Assembly (NCBI GenBank): GCA_016714935.1 | Contig: JADKBU010000005.1 | Span: forward strand, 157,560-221,559 | Length of the DNA: 64,000 bases | Direction: 5' to 3' | DNA from: Candidatus Accumulibacter propinquus | GTDB lineage: Bacteria; Pseudomonadota; Gammaproteobacteria; Burkholderiales; Rhodocyclaceae | Part shown: positions 30,628 to 40,235 of the stretch, in pieces | How positions within the stretch are numbered: position 1 is the stretch's first letter | Layout of the letters: every line of letters starts with the position of its first letter | The notes under the pieces: model-generated | Told to the model about the DNA's origin: nothing | Seen by the model: the letters and a program-made list of their open reading frames with translations, nothing else | Databases searched by the model: none | Made by a program: the position numbers and the translations under genes

Positions 30628-33600
30628 CACTCCCGAATCTTTCCGAATGGGCGTTGCACCACCGCTCGCTGGTCGCTTACCTGATCGTCGTGTTGATGCT
30701 CGGCGGGGTGCTGTCGTACTTCCGGCTGGGTCGTGCCGAGGACCCGGATTTCACCTTCAAGGCCATGGTGGTGCGTACGCTATGGCCGGGTGCCACCGCC
30801 CACGAGGTCGAACTGCAGGTCAGCGAACGCATCGAGAAGCGACTGCAGGAGGTACCCTGGGTCGACGTGCTGCGTTCGCAGACACGCTCCGGCGAGTCGC
30901 TGATCATCGTTCTCCTCCGGGACGACACGCCGAAAAAGGAGGTGGCGGAAACCTGGTACCAGGTTCGCAAAAAGATCGGCGACATGCGCCACACCCTGCC
31001 GCAAGGCGTGCAGGGCCCGTTTCTCAACGACGAATTCGGCGAAACCTTCATCACCATCTATGCCCTGACCGGCGACGGCTTCGACCTTGCAGCGCTGCGT
31101 CACGCGGCCGACGGCATCGCCCGTGAACTACGGCAGGTGCCGGACGTCAAGAAAATCGAACTGATCGGCGTGCAGGAGGAAAGGATCTACATCGAGGTCT
31201 CGCACGCCAAGCTGGCGACGCTGGGGCTGAACCCGCTGGCGATCTTCGAAGCGCTACAAAAGCAGAACGCGATGACTCCGGCCGGCTTTTACGAGACGCC
31301 GTCCGACCGCGTGCGCCTTCGCGTATCCGGCGATTTCAGGTCCGTCGCCAGCATTCGCGAAATCGGTATCCAGGCGGACGGCCGGCTGTTCCGGCTGGGC
31401 GACATCGCGACCGTCCACCGGGGCTTTGCGGAACCCCCGGCGCCGCGCATGCGCGTGCTGGGTCAGGACGCGATCGGCATTGCCATCGCCATGAACCGGG
31501 GCGGCGACGTGATCCGCCTGGGCGACCGCCTGCATGCGGAAGCCGAACGCCTGCAGAAGCAGTTGCCGCTGGGAATCGATCTGCACGTGGTTGCCGACCA
31601 ACCGCAGATCGTGCGACAGTCGATGAACCTGTTCATGTCCTCGCTGGCCGAAGCGGTGCTGATCGTCCTGACGGTGTCCTTCCTGAGTCTCGGCATGCGC
31701 ACCGGCGCCGTGGTGGCGTTGTCGATTCCGCTGGTGCTGGCGATCACCTTTCTGCTGATGGCCGTGTTCGGGATTGACCTGCAGCGGATTTCACTCGGTG
31801 CACTGGTGATTGCGCTGGGCCTGCTGGTCGACGATGCGATCATTGCCGTCGAGATGATGGTCGTGAAGATGGAACAGGGGTGGGATCGCTTCCGGGCGGC
31901 GACTTTCGCCTACACCTCGACGGCCTTTCCGATGTTGACCGGTACCCTGATTTCGGCCATCGGCTTCATGCCGGTGGGTCTCGCCAAGTCGGGTGCCGGC
32001 GAATACACTTTTTCGATATTCGCGGTAGTCAGCATCGCCCTGCTGGTGTCATGGCTGGTGGCCGTGCTGTTCACCCCCTATCTGGGCGATCTGTTGCTGG
32101 ATGCCGAAAAGCTGCGCAGGAAGGCTCTGCAGCACGGCGACGACACCTATGGCACGCCATTCTATCGCCGCGTGCGCGGTACCATCGAATGGTCGCTGCG
32201 GCATCGCTGGACGGTGATCGCGGCCACCGCCATCGTGTTCGTGGCGTCGCTGCTGGTACTGACCCTGGGCGTGCAGAAACAATTCTTTCCGGCGTCCAGC
32301 CGTCCCGAGTTGCTGGTCGATCTGTGGTTGCCGAACGGCGCGTCCCTGAAGGCGACCGAAGCGGTGGCCCGGGAAGTCGAGCGGACACTTGCCGAGCCGG
32401 AAATGAGCCAGTCGATCAAGTATTTCGCGAGTTACCTTGGCAACGGTAGCCCACGTTTCTACCTGCCCCTGGACCAGCAACTGTTCAACGACAGTTTTGC
32501 GCAATTCGTCGTCACGACCCATGGTATCGAGGCGCGCGAGGCGCTCAAGCGACGGCTGGAAGACCGCTTCGCCGATGCGGCAGGCCAATGGAGCGGCCTG
32601 CGCACGCGTGTGCTGCGCCTCGAGAACGGCCCGCCGGTCGGTTTTCCGGTGGTCTTCCGCGTCTCCGGAGACAATCTCGCCGAACTGCGCCGGGTTGCCG
32701 CGGAAGTCGCCATCGTCATGCGCGCCAACCCGCACCTCAAGGAGGTCAACTTCGACTGGAACGAGATGGGCAAGGCGATCCGCATCGACATCGACCAGGA
32801 CCGCGCGCGTGCACTGGGTATCAGTTCGCAGGAACTCGCGACCTTCCTCGATGCGATGCTCACCGGTGTCGCCGTGACGCAGATGCGCGAAGGCGACCAG
32901 TTGATCGACGTGGTGGCGCGCGCCGTCGGTGACGAGCGCGCAGCCATTGGTTCTCTGGCAGACGTCAATATCCATACCCGCAGCGGACGGTATGTGCCGC
33001 TCGTGCAACTCGCGACGATCAGCTACGGACTCGAAGATGGCCTGATTGCGCGGCGCAATCGGCTGCCGACGGTGAGCGTGCGCGCCGACATCCGTGATCA
33101 CATGCAGGCCCCCGCAGTGACCGCGCAGATCGATCCGCAACTCGATCCGTTGCGGGCCGGCCTGCCCCCCGGTTTCCGTATCGAAGCCGGTGGGGCGACC
33201 GAAGAGTCGGCGAAAGGCGAGAATTCGATCAAGGCGGTGATGCCGCTGATGCTGGTTGGCGTGATTACCTTGCTGATGATCCAGTTGCAGAACATCGGCC
33301 GGATGCTGCTCGTTCTCGTCACCGCACCATTGGGGCTGATCGGCGTTGCGCTGGCGCTGCTGATCTTCGATGTGCCCTTCGGCTTCGTCGCCAATCTCGG
33401 GGTCATCGCGCTGTCCGGGATGATCATGCGCAACTCGGTGATTCTCGTCGATCAGATCGAACAGGACGAAAAGGCCGGCAAGCCCGCCTGGGAGGCGATC
33501 GTCGGATCGACCGTGCGGCGCTTCAGGCCGATCATGCTGACCGCCGCGGCGGCGATTCTGGCGATGATTCCGCTGACCCGCAGCGTCTTCTGGGGGCCGA

Positions 33601-33728
33601 TGGCGGTGGCGATCATGGGCGGCCTGATCATCGCCACGTTGCTGACCTTGTTGTTCCTGCCGGCGTTGTATGCTGCGTGCTACCGGGTCAAATCGGTCGA
33701 TGCCGGTACTGTGGTGCACCCCGGCTGA
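30624..33728 (+). CDS. RND family efflux permease
   Basis: The 1,034 residues have the full RND repeat structure: membrane helix 1 about 13-33, a porter loop, helices 2-6 including LVIALGLLVDDAIIAVEMMV (the paired aspartates of helix 4 that relay protons), a second porter domain, and helices 7-12 with FGFVANLGVIALSGMIMRNS. It is closer to the hydrophobic-drug pumps than to metal exporters, but the substrate is uncertain. The ATG overlaps the adaptor stop by four bases. The family-typical length shows no truncation. Confidence 0.93.
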   Translation: MTLPNLSEWALHHRSLVAYLIVVLMLGGVLSYFRLGRAEDPDFTFKAMVVRTLWPGATAHEVELQVSERIEKRLQEVPWVDVLRSQTRSGESLIIVLLRDDTPKKEVAETWYQVRKKIGDMRHTLPQGVQGPFLNDEFGETFITIYALTGDGFDLAALRHAADGIARELRQVPDVKKIELIGVQEERIYIEVSHAKLATLGLNPLAIFEALQKQNAMTPAGFYETPSDRVRLRVSGDFRSVASIREIGIQADGRLFRLGDIATVHRGFAEPPAPRMRVLGQDAIGIAIAMNRGGDVIRLGDRLHAEAERLQKQLPLGIDLHVVADQPQIVRQSMNLFMSSLAEAVLIVLTVSFLSLGMRTGAVVALSIPLVLAITFLLMAVFGIDLQRISLGALVIALGLLVDDAIIAVEMMVVKMEQGWDRFRAATFAYTSTAFPMLTGTLISAIGFMPVGLAKSGAGEYTFSIFAVVSIALLVSWLVAVLFTPYLGDLLLDAEKLRRKALQHGDDTYGTPFYRRVRGTIEWSLRHRWTVIAATAIVFVASLLVLTLGVQKQFFPASSRPELLVDLWLPNGASLKATEAVAREVERTLAEPEMSQSIKYFASYLGNGSPRFYLPLDQQLFNDSFAQFVVTTHGIEAREALKRRLEDRFADAAGQWSGLRTRVLRLENGPPVGFPVVFRVSGDNLAELRRVAAEVAIVMRANPHLKEVNFDWNEMGKAIRIDIDQDRARALGISSQELATFLDAMLTGVAVTQMREGDQLIDVVARAVGDERAAIGSLADVNIHTRSGRYVPLVQLATISYGLEDGLIARRNRLPTVSVRADIRDHMQAPAVTAQIDPQLDPLRAGLPPGFRIEAGGATEESAKGENSIKAVMPLMLVGVITLLMIQLQNIGRMLLVLVTAPLGLIGVALALLIFDVPFGFVANLGVIALSGMIMRNSVILVDQIEQDEKAGKPAWEAIVGSTVRRFRPIMLTAAAAILAMIPLTRSVFWGPMAVAIMGGLIIATLLTLLFLPALYAACYRVKSVDAGTVVHPG

Positions 33729-34133
33729 TTCGTGCAGCACCTTCGCTGCGCACAGTACCCCTGAATGGCTCCCGATGCGTCGCCGTCGTCGGGCAGCGCT
33801 CTACTGCACGCAGGCATTTTCCACAGTCGGGCGCTCCGCGACTCCCGACCGGCTGCGCCAGATTTCCGAAGATTCGCCAAATGAATATTTAAAGAATCTG
33901 CATCTTACTGATTCTGAGTACTTCTTCGACTGAATTGGCGACATGTTCCGCATCGTGAAAGGACTCTCGCATAGACCAGAGATGTGCCATAATCATGGCA
34001 TCGACGTATCGCCATGCGGCTGCGCGATGGTCTGTATTCTAAGTGGCCTGATGAATTGCCCGGCAATGAGGCAAAGCGCAAGCGATCGGGCCTGGGAGGA
34101 GCGAAATTTCCGTTGTTTTATGGAGGGATTCCC
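33729..34133. other. Intergenic region upstream of the TRAP permease genes
   Basis: About 400 bases without a supported gene. An AT-rich patch near 33880-33930 (AATATTTAAAGAATC) and a dyad, TGCCAT AATC ATGGCA (33985-34000), could be promoter and operator elements for dctQ. A GG/GC pair near 33935-33960 was tested as a sigma-54 site, but its spacing is wrong by one base. The leader to the dctQ start would be about 130 bases. Confidence 0.35.
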
Positions 34134-34721
34134 GTGAATGGATTACTCAAGCTCTCAAGCCTGATCGATGGGCTGACCGAGCGCGTCGGCAAGGCGATCA
34201 TCTGGCTGGTTCTGGTCGTCACCCTGATCGGTGCCGGCAACGCCGTCATGCGCTATATCTGGAACTACAGTTCGAATGCCTTCCTCGAAATCCAGTGGTA
34301 CCTCTTTTCGGCAATCTTCCTTTTTGGCGCCGGCTATACGCTGATGCGCAACGAGCATGTGCGCATCGACCTCATTTCGGGCCGATTGTCCCCGCGTGGA
34401 CGGGCCTGGATCGACATCTTCGGAATCATCTTCTTCCTCCTGCCGATGGCCACTGCCATCATGTACCTGTCGTGGCCGATCTTCCTGCTGGCCTTGGCCA
34501 ACAACGAACAGTCGAGTAATGCCGGCGGCCTCACGGTGTGGCCGGTACGCCTGCTGGTGCCGATCGGTTTCTTCCTGCTGGTGATCCAGGGGATCTCGGA
34601 ACTGATCAAGCGCATCGGTTTTCTGCAGGGGCGTTGTCCTGACCCGACCGCGAAAGGGCACAAGCCGACTCCCGAAGAAGAACTCGCACTGGCCATCAAG
34701 GCCCAGAAGGGAGAACTGTGA
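34134..34721 (+). CDS. dctQ: TRAP transporter small permease (DctQ family)
   Basis: A GTG at 34134, six bases after GGAGGG, gives 195 residues starting MNGLLKLSSLIDGLTERVG. Four membrane helices are visible (IIWLVLVVTLIGAGNAVMRY, FLEIQWYLFSAIFLFGAGYT, a third near 100-125, and LLVPIGFFLLVIQGISELI). EIQWYLFSAIFLFGAGY is the DctQ signature. The protein pairs with the large permease in the inner membrane. Its stop overlaps the dctM start by one base. A longer open frame starting at 34014 has no family similarity before this GTG. Confidence 0.9.
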   Translation: MNGLLKLSSLIDGLTERVGKAIIWLVLVVTLIGAGNAVMRYIWNYSSNAFLEIQWYLFSAIFLFGAGYTLMRNEHVRIDLISGRLSPRGRAWIDIFGIIFFLLPMATAIMYLSWPIFLLALANNEQSSNAGGLTVWPVRLLVPIGFFLLVIQGISELIKRIGFLQGRCPDPTAKGHKPTPEEELALAIKAQKGEL

Positions 34722-36220
34722 TGGCCGAATTCATGATCGCCAACATGGCCCCGATCATCTTCGTGTCGATGGTCCTTTTCCTGCTCGTCGGTTTCCCGGT
34801 GTCCTTCGCGCTGGCGGCCAACGGCATCTTCTTTGCTCTCGTCGGTATCGAACTCGGTCTGCTCGGGCCGCAACTGTTCCAGGCGCTGCCGGACCGCATC
34901 TTCGGCATCATGAGCAACGACACCTTGCTGGCCATTCCCTTCTTTACCTTCATGGGGCTGATTCTCGAACGTTCGGGCATGGCCGAGGACCTGCTCGACA
35001 CCATCGGACAGCTTTTCGGGCCGCTGCGCGGCGGTCTCGCTTTCGCGGTGATCTTTGTCGGGGCGCTGCTCGCGGCGACCACCGGTGTGGTCGCCGCTTC
35101 AGTGATCTCGATGGGCCTGATTTCGCTGCCGATCATGCTGCGCTACGGCTACGACACCAAGCTTGCGACGGGTGTCATCGCCGCGTCGGGAACGCTGGCC
35201 CAGATCATCCCGCCGTCGCTGGTGCTGATCATCATGGCCGACCAGCTCGGCAAATCGGTTGGCGACATGTACTCCGGCGCCTTCATCCCCGGTTTGACGC
35301 TGACCCTGTTCTACGTCGGCTATGTGGTCCTGGTGGCCATCTTCAAGCCCCGCTGGGCGCCCGCGTTGCCGCTCGAAGCGCGCACGCTGCGTGGCAGCCG
35401 GCTTCTGCTGCGCGTTCTGACGACGCTGGTGCCTCCGCTGCTGCTGATCTTTCTGGTTCTGGGGACGATCTTTCTCGGCATCGCCACGCCGACCGAAGGC
35501 GGCGCGATGGGGGCGACCGGTGCCCTGATCATGGCCCTGGCCCGCAGGCGCCTGTCCTGGAGCCTGCTCAAGCAGGCCATGGAAACGACCGCCAAGCTGA
35601 CCACCTTCGTGGTCTTCATTCTGGTCGGCGCGCGGGTATTCTCGCTGACCTTCTACGGCGTCGATGGCCACAAATGGGTCGAGCATCTGCTGACGGGCCT
35701 GCCGGGTGGCGAGGTCGGTTTCCTGATCGTGGTCAACGTGCTCGTTTTCCTGCTGGCCTTCTTCCTCGACTTCTTCGAACTGTCGTTCATCGTCGTTCCC
35801 CTGCTCGGGCCGGTGGCACAGGCCCTGGGCATCGACCTGATCTGGTTTGGCGTCCTGCTGGCGGTGAACATGCAGACCTCGTTCATGCACCCGCCATTTG
35901 GTTTCGCGCTCTTCTACCTGCGTTCGGTGGCGCCGGCCTCGGTCAAGACCACCGACATCTACTGGGGGGCGATTCCCTTCGTCTGCATTCAGATCATCAT
36001 GGTCGGGCTGTTGATCTTTTTCCCGCAACTGGTGACCTTTGGGCTCGACAAGGATGTCAAGGTCGACCTCGATTCAGTGCAGATCGAAATGCCGACCTCC
36101 GACTACGGCGCGCCAGCGACTCCGGCGGGATCGGAAAGTCAGCAAGGATCGCCAGCCGATGCCGACGACGCGGCCACCAGGGCCATTCGCGAGGCGATGA
36201 AACAGGATCAGGCCAAGTAG
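34721..36220 (+). CDS. dctM: TRAP transporter large permease (DctM family)
   Basis: I choose the ATG at 34721 (MAEFMIANMAPII), one codon after an alternative GTG. The 499-residue protein has about 12 membrane helices with the DctM motifs FVGALLAATTGVVAASVISMG and GTLAQIIPPSLVLIIMADQ. It is the ion-coupled substrate channel of a tripartite transporter. A charged C-terminal tail of about 55 residues (GSESQQGSPADADDAATRAI) is longer than in many relatives. A strong terminator follows. Confidence 0.93.
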   Translation: MAEFMIANMAPIIFVSMVLFLLVGFPVSFALAANGIFFALVGIELGLLGPQLFQALPDRIFGIMSNDTLLAIPFFTFMGLILERSGMAEDLLDTIGQLFGPLRGGLAFAVIFVGALLAATTGVVAASVISMGLISLPIMLRYGYDTKLATGVIAASGTLAQIIPPSLVLIIMADQLGKSVGDMYSGAFIPGLTLTLFYVGYVVLVAIFKPRWAPALPLEARTLRGSRLLLRVLTTLVPPLLLIFLVLGTIFLGIATPTEGGAMGATGALIMALARRRLSWSLLKQAMETTAKLTTFVVFILVGARVFSLTFYGVDGHKWVEHLLTGLPGGEVGFLIVVNVLVFLLAFFLDFFELSFIVVPLLGPVAQALGIDLIWFGVLLAVNMQTSFMHPPFGFALFYLRSVAPASVKTTDIYWGAIPFVCIQIIMVGLLIFFPQLVTFGLDKDVKVDLDSVQIEMPTSDYGAPATPAGSESQQGSPADADDAATRAIREAMKQDQAK

Positions 36221-36240
36221 CTGGAGAGAAAGGGAGAAAT

Positions 36241-36268
36241 GAAAACGGAGGCCGAGGCCTCCGTTTTC
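36241..36268. terminator. Bidirectional Rho-independent terminator
   Basis: GAAAACGGAGGC, a CGAG loop and GCCTCCGTTTTC form a perfect 12-bp stem with A- and T-rich ends on either side. It lies between the convergent dctM and dctP stops and can end both transcripts. Confidence 0.85.
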
Positions 36269-36320
36269 TCCTGTCTGCCACAAATCTAAACGTTTGCGGG
36301 GTCCTTCTCCCGTGAGCCGC

Positions 36321-37400
36321 TTATCGCTTGCTGTACATGTAGTTCGTGTAAGCGCCTTCGGCAAGGCGCATCCAGAGGTTCTGATCGTCCATGAACTTCT
36401 TGTAGTCGTCGTAAATCTTCTTGAAGCCGGGATTCGCCGCCGACGTTTCCGCATAGAGTTCCATCGCCGCCTTGTAGCAAGCGTCCATGACTTCCTTGGG
36501 GAACTGTTTCAATTGCGTGCCGGAACCCACCAGTTGCTTGAGTGCGGTGGGGTTCTTCGAATCGTACTTGGCGACCATGTCGACGTGCGCGTCGGCACAG
36601 GCAATCTGCATGATGGTCTGGTATTCCTTGGGCAGTTCGGCCCATTTCTTGCTGTTGATATAGGCCGTAACCTGCGGCCCCCCTTCCCACCATCCCGGGT
36701 AGTAGTAGAACTTGGCCACCTTGTTGAACCCCAGTTTCTGGTCATCGTAGGGACCAATCCACTCGGCGGCATCGATCGTGCCCTTCTCCAGAGCCGGATA
36801 GATGTCGCCGCCAGGAATCTGTTGCGGTACCGCGCCCAGTTTGCTGATCACCGCGCCGGCAAAGCCGCCGATGCGGATCTTGAGTCCTTTGAGGTCGGCA
36901 ACCGTCTTGATTTCCTTGCGATACCAGCCACCCATTTGAGTCGTGGTGTTGCCACAGGGTATGGTCACGATATTCGACTTGGCAAACAGTTCGCCGATCA
37001 GTTTGGTGCCGTTACCGTACCGCATCCAGGCGTCCATCTGGCGGTTGGTCATGCCGAAGGGAATTGCCGTTTCCAGCGCGTACGAGGGGTCCTTGCCGAA
37101 GAAGTAGTAGGAGACGGTATGCCCCATCTCGACCGTACCGTCCTTGACGGCATCGAATACCGCCGGTCCGGGGACGATTTCCCCACCGGCGAAGACCTGG
37201 ATCTGGAACTTGCCGCCAGTGGCTTCAGCAACCCGCTTGGCCATGTGTTCGGCACCACCGTAAATGGTGTCGAGGCTCTTCGGAAAGCTGGATGCCAGGC
37301 GCCACTTGATGGTCGGGGCATTCTGGGCAATCGCGGGCATGGCCATGGTGCCGGCAGCGAGGCCGGCACCGGCATTCTTCAAGAACGAACGTCTTTCCAT
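36321..37400 (-). CDS. dctP: TRAP transporter substrate-binding protein (DctP family)
   Basis: The ATG at 37400 has GGAG upstream and yields 359 residues. The start MERRSFLKNAGAGLAAG is a textbook Tat signal (RRSFLK) ending near AIAQ. The mature protein has DctP motifs: IKWRLASSFPKSLDTIYGG, GTVEMGHTVSYYFFGKDP and LKIRIGGFAGAV. It resembles the TakP-like group that binds 2-oxo or other carboxylic acids in the periplasm. Unusually, it is on the opposite strand and convergent with dctQM, so its expression is set by its own promoter. The ligand is inferred only loosely. Confidence 0.92.
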   Translation of the reverse strand: MERRSFLKNAGAGLAAGTMAMPAIAQNAPTIKWRLASSFPKSLDTIYGGAEHMAKRVAEATGGKFQIQVFAGGEIVPGPAVFDAVKDGTVEMGHTVSYYFFGKDPSYALETAIPFGMTNRQMDAWMRYGNGTKLIGELFAKSNIVTIPCGNTTTQMGGWYRKEIKTVADLKGLKIRIGGFAGAVISKLGAVPQQIPGGDIYPALEKGTIDAAEWIGPYDDQKLGFNKVAKFYYYPGWWEGGPQVTAYINSKKWAELPKEYQTIMQIACADAHVDMVAKYDSKNPTALKQLVGSGTQLKQFPKEVMDACYKAAMELYAETSAANPGFKKIYDDYKKFMDDQNLWMRLAEGAYTNYMYSKR

Positions 37401-37506
37401 TATTTGTCTCCTCCAGTTTTTCGTCAAAAAAATTGCCAATGGATTATAGCGAAACAAATTCCACGTGCAAAAAGGAATTGGCCAGTCAGGACATCCCGAT
37501 GCCGAA

Positions 37507-38880
37507 CTAATCGCCGGCCACTCTCATCTGCTCAATCAGGATCGAACCGACCTGTTTCGAGCCGCGGACCAGGACGTCGTTGCCGACCGCTGCGACGTTC
37601 CTGAACATGTCGCGCAGATTGCCGGCAATGGTAATGCCTTCGACGGGGTGCGCGATCTCTCCCTTGTCGACCCAGAAGCCGGCAGCCCCGCGCGAATAAT
37701 CTCCGGTCACGTAGTTGACGCCGTGCCCAAGCAACTCCGTGACCAGCAGGCCGCGCCGCATCTTCTTGAGCAGCCCCTGCAGATCGCGTTTGCCTGGATG
37801 AACGATGAGGTTGTGGCAGCCGCCGGCATTCCCGGTGGTCTGCATGCCGAGCTTGCGTGCGCTGTAGGCGCTCAGGAAGTAGCCCTGGAGCCTTCCGTCG
37901 ACCAGGACTTCGCGGTCATGCGTCAGCACCCCATCACTGTCGAAGTAGCTGCTGGCAAGGCCGCGCTGCAGATGCGGCCGCTCACTGATCTGCACCCTTT
38001 TCGAGAAGACCCGCTTGCCGAGGCTGTCGACCAGGAAGGAAGTCTTTCGGTACAGGCTGCCACCGCTTGCCGCGTGCACGAAGTTGCCGATCAGCGAAGA
38101 GGCGAGCGGTGCCTCGAAGAGCACCGGTACCCGACAGGTCTTGATCTTGCGCGCACCCAGACGCGACAGCGCGCGCCGCGCCGCGTGCTCGCCAATCGAC
38201 TCGGGTGAGCCGATGGCGAGTGGGTCGCGTGCCGTCGAGTACCAATCATCGCGCTGCATGTTCTGGTCCTTGCCGGCGATCACCGAACACGCCAGGTAGT
38301 GGCGCGAAGTCGGGTAGCCACCCATGAAGCCGAGGCTGTTCGCCGAGACAAACTGCCCTTCCTGAATCGATAACGTGGCTCCCTCCGAGTTGCTGATCTT
38401 CGGGCTCACCGCGAACGCTGCCTGTTCGCAGCGCCGGGCCAGGTCGACGGCCGCCTCCACCGAGAGCAGCCAGGGGTGATAGAGGTCGAGATCCGGGAGA
38501 TGCCGGGTGTCGACGGCCAGCAGTTCGGCGTCGGGCAGACCCGCACACGGATCAGCGGCGGTAAAGCGGGCGATATTGAGCGCCGCGTCGACAGTCTCGC
38601 GCAAGGCGTTTGGAGAAAAGTCGGAGGTACTGGCGTGTCCCTTCCTCTGACCCAGGTAGACCGTCACCGCAAGGGACTTGTCACGGTTGTATTCGATGGT
38701 TTCGATCTCGGCACAACGGACCGTCACCGACTGCCCGAAGCCGTCGGAGACGTCGACCTCGCAGGCGCTCGCTCCCTGTTTGCCGGCATGAGCAAGGACA
38801 TCCCGCGCCAGCTCCTGCAGCGTTTCGAGACGGTGACTGAAGCGTGACTCGGTAGTAGCGATGGTGGCTGAACGGGACAT
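37507..38880 (-). CDS. pmbA: Metalloprotease PmbA/TldE family
   Basis: The 457-residue protein (ATG at 38880, MSRSATIATTESRF; a start seven codons earlier is possible) matches PmbA/TldE. It has the N-terminal alpha/beta domain with EIETIEYNRDKSLAVTVYLG and the C-terminal region VTELLGHGVNYVTGDYSRGAAG with SKQVGSILIEQM. TldE forms a heterodimer with TldD that degrades unfolded peptides and processes microcins; the zinc ligands lie in TldD, which is not encoded here. It is divergent from darP. Confidence 0.93.
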   Translation of the reverse strand: MSRSATIATTESRFSHRLETLQELARDVLAHAGKQGASACEVDVSDGFGQSVTVRCAEIETIEYNRDKSLAVTVYLGQRKGHASTSDFSPNALRETVDAALNIARFTAADPCAGLPDAELLAVDTRHLPDLDLYHPWLLSVEAAVDLARRCEQAAFAVSPKISNSEGATLSIQEGQFVSANSLGFMGGYPTSRHYLACSVIAGKDQNMQRDDWYSTARDPLAIGSPESIGEHAARRALSRLGARKIKTCRVPVLFEAPLASSLIGNFVHAASGGSLYRKTSFLVDSLGKRVFSKRVQISERPHLQRGLASSYFDSDGVLTHDREVLVDGRLQGYFLSAYSARKLGMQTTGNAGGCHNLIVHPGKRDLQGLLKKMRRGLLVTELLGHGVNYVTGDYSRGAAGFWVDKGEIAHPVEGITIAGNLRDMFRNVAAVGNDVLVRGSKQVGSILIEQMRVAGD

Positions 38881-38995
38881 GAGGGCGGTGGCCAAAGGCA
38901 AAAGCCGCTATCATAGCAGTTCCCCGGAAGGCCCCTGTTGCTGCATTGCGCGCTGACCGTTGCACCTGTCACAGCGAAAGACGAACTGCAAGCCG

Positions 38996-39535
38996 ATGAG
39001 TATCCCTGACGAAGAGCAAGCACCGCCGTCGAAGACGCAGCGCAAGCGGGCCATGGCGGAGTTGCAGGCGCTCGGCGAGGAGCTGGTTGAATTGAGCAGT
39101 GATCGTCTGCGCAAGATTGATCTCCCGGAAGACCTGCGCACGGCGGTACGTGAGGCCCAACGCATGCTCCGCCACGACGATGCGCGGCGTCGGCAGATGC
39201 AATACATTGGCCGCCTGATGCGCGATGTGGACCCGCAACCGATTCGGGCGGTGCTGGCGGTCGTTCGCGGCGAATCGGCAGACGAAACGGCGAAACTGCA
39301 CCGTATCGAAAGGCGGCGAACCGAATTCCTGGCGGACGAGAAGGTCCTGCACGAGATTGCCGCCGCCGCGCCGTCGGTTGACCTGCAACACCTGCGAGCA
39401 CTGCGCCGGGCGGCGCTGCTCGAGCAGGCACAGGGCAAGCCGCCGCGCAGTTACCGGGCGATCTTCCAGCTTCTCAAGGAACTCGAACAGGGCGGCGCCA
39501 CGGTGGTCAGCGGAGTTGAAGATGACCGCGAATGA
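38996..39535 (+). CDS. darP: Ribosome biogenesis factor DarP/YjgA
   Basis: I place the start at the ATG at 38996 (MSIPDEEQAPPSKTQRKRAM), giving 179 residues. The sequence is all-helical with the DUF615 pattern: ELQALGEELVELSSDRLRKI, ARRRQMQYIGRLMRD and LRALRRAALLEQAQGKPPRS. DarP acts in 50S subunit maturation in E. coli. Its end overlaps the mogA start by 14 bases, so the two are co-transcribed. The divergent neighbour pmbA is a common partner of this gene in beta- and gammaproteobacteria. Confidence 0.92.
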   Translation: MSIPDEEQAPPSKTQRKRAMAELQALGEELVELSSDRLRKIDLPEDLRTAVREAQRMLRHDDARRRQMQYIGRLMRDVDPQPIRAVLAVVRGESADETAKLHRIERRRTEFLADEKVLHEIAAAAPSVDLQHLRALRRAALLEQAQGKPPRSYRAIFQLLKELEQGGATVVSGVEDDRE

Positions 39536-40127
39536 CGAACTGCTGATCGGCCTCGTATCGATCAGCGACCGCGCCTCGCAGGGGGTCTATGTCGACCAGG
39601 GCATTCCGGCGCTGCAGGAGTGGTTCGCCAAGGCACTGCGCAGCCCCTGGCGGATGGAAACCCGCCTGATTGCCGACGACCAGGCGGTGATCGAGAGCAC
39701 ACTGGTCGAACTGGTCGATCAGGCCGGCTGTCATCTGGTGCTGACCACCGGTGGCACCGGCCCGGCGGCGCGCGACGTCACCCCGGAAGCGACGCTGGCC
39801 ATTGCCGACAAGGTGTTGCCGGGTTTTGGCGAAGAAATGCGGCGCATCAGCCTCAATTTCGTGGCCACAGCCATACTTTCGCGCCAGGTCGGCGTCGTGC
39901 GCGGCAGGGCGCTGATCCTCAATCTGCCTGGGCAGCCCAAGGCGATTTGCGAAACCCTCGCAGGCGTAAGGGCGGCCGATGGGACGGTGCAGGTCAACGG
40001 CATCTTTTCTGCCGTTCCCTACTGTATTGACCTGCTCGGCGGACCGTACGTCGAGACCGTCGACGCGGTCAGCAGGACCTTCCGGCCGAAATCCGCGCGG
40101 CCACCGGACGCTGCCGCTCAAAGCTGA
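39522..40127 (+). CDS. mogA: Molybdopterin adenylyltransferase MogA
   Basis: The ATG at 39522 gives 201 residues. The MogA/MoeA fold is marked by IGLVSISDRASQGVYVDQGI, LVLTTGGTGPAARDVTPEAT (the substrate-binding GGTG loop) and LNLPGQPKAI. The enzyme adenylates molybdopterin before molybdenum insertion by MoeA. The GGTGPAARDVTPEA motif separates it from MoaB-like proteins. It overlaps darP and is followed by a hairpin before a convergent gene. No other molybdenum cofactor genes are in the window. Confidence 0.93.
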   Translation: MTANDELLIGLVSISDRASQGVYVDQGIPALQEWFAKALRSPWRMETRLIADDQAVIESTLVELVDQAGCHLVLTTGGTGPAARDVTPEATLAIADKVLPGFGEEMRRISLNFVATAILSRQVGVVRGRALILNLPGQPKAICETLAGVRAADGTVQVNGIFSAVPYCIDLLGGPYVETVDAVSRTFRPKSARPPDAAAQS

Positions 40128-40168
40128 GCGGCACAGCGATCGCCGAAGCACGAAACGTTGGCCACAGC

Positions 40169-40189
40169 CGAAGCCGGCGCGCGGCTTCG
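40169..40189. terminator. Hairpin between convergent mogA and the PilZ-type gene
   Basis: CGAAGCCG and CGGCTTCG pair perfectly around GCGCG. It lies 42 bases after the mogA stop. No T-run follows, so efficiency is uncertain. Confidence 0.45.
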
Positions 40190-40235
40190 ACACGGTTCGT
40201 TCTGGAGCGTTTTCAACAGTGCCGGGGGTTGGACC

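Noticed and set aside
33930..33960. Possible sigma-54 promoter before dctQ
   Set aside because: The GG and GC elements are 11 bases apart rather than 10, and flanking consensus bases are poor.
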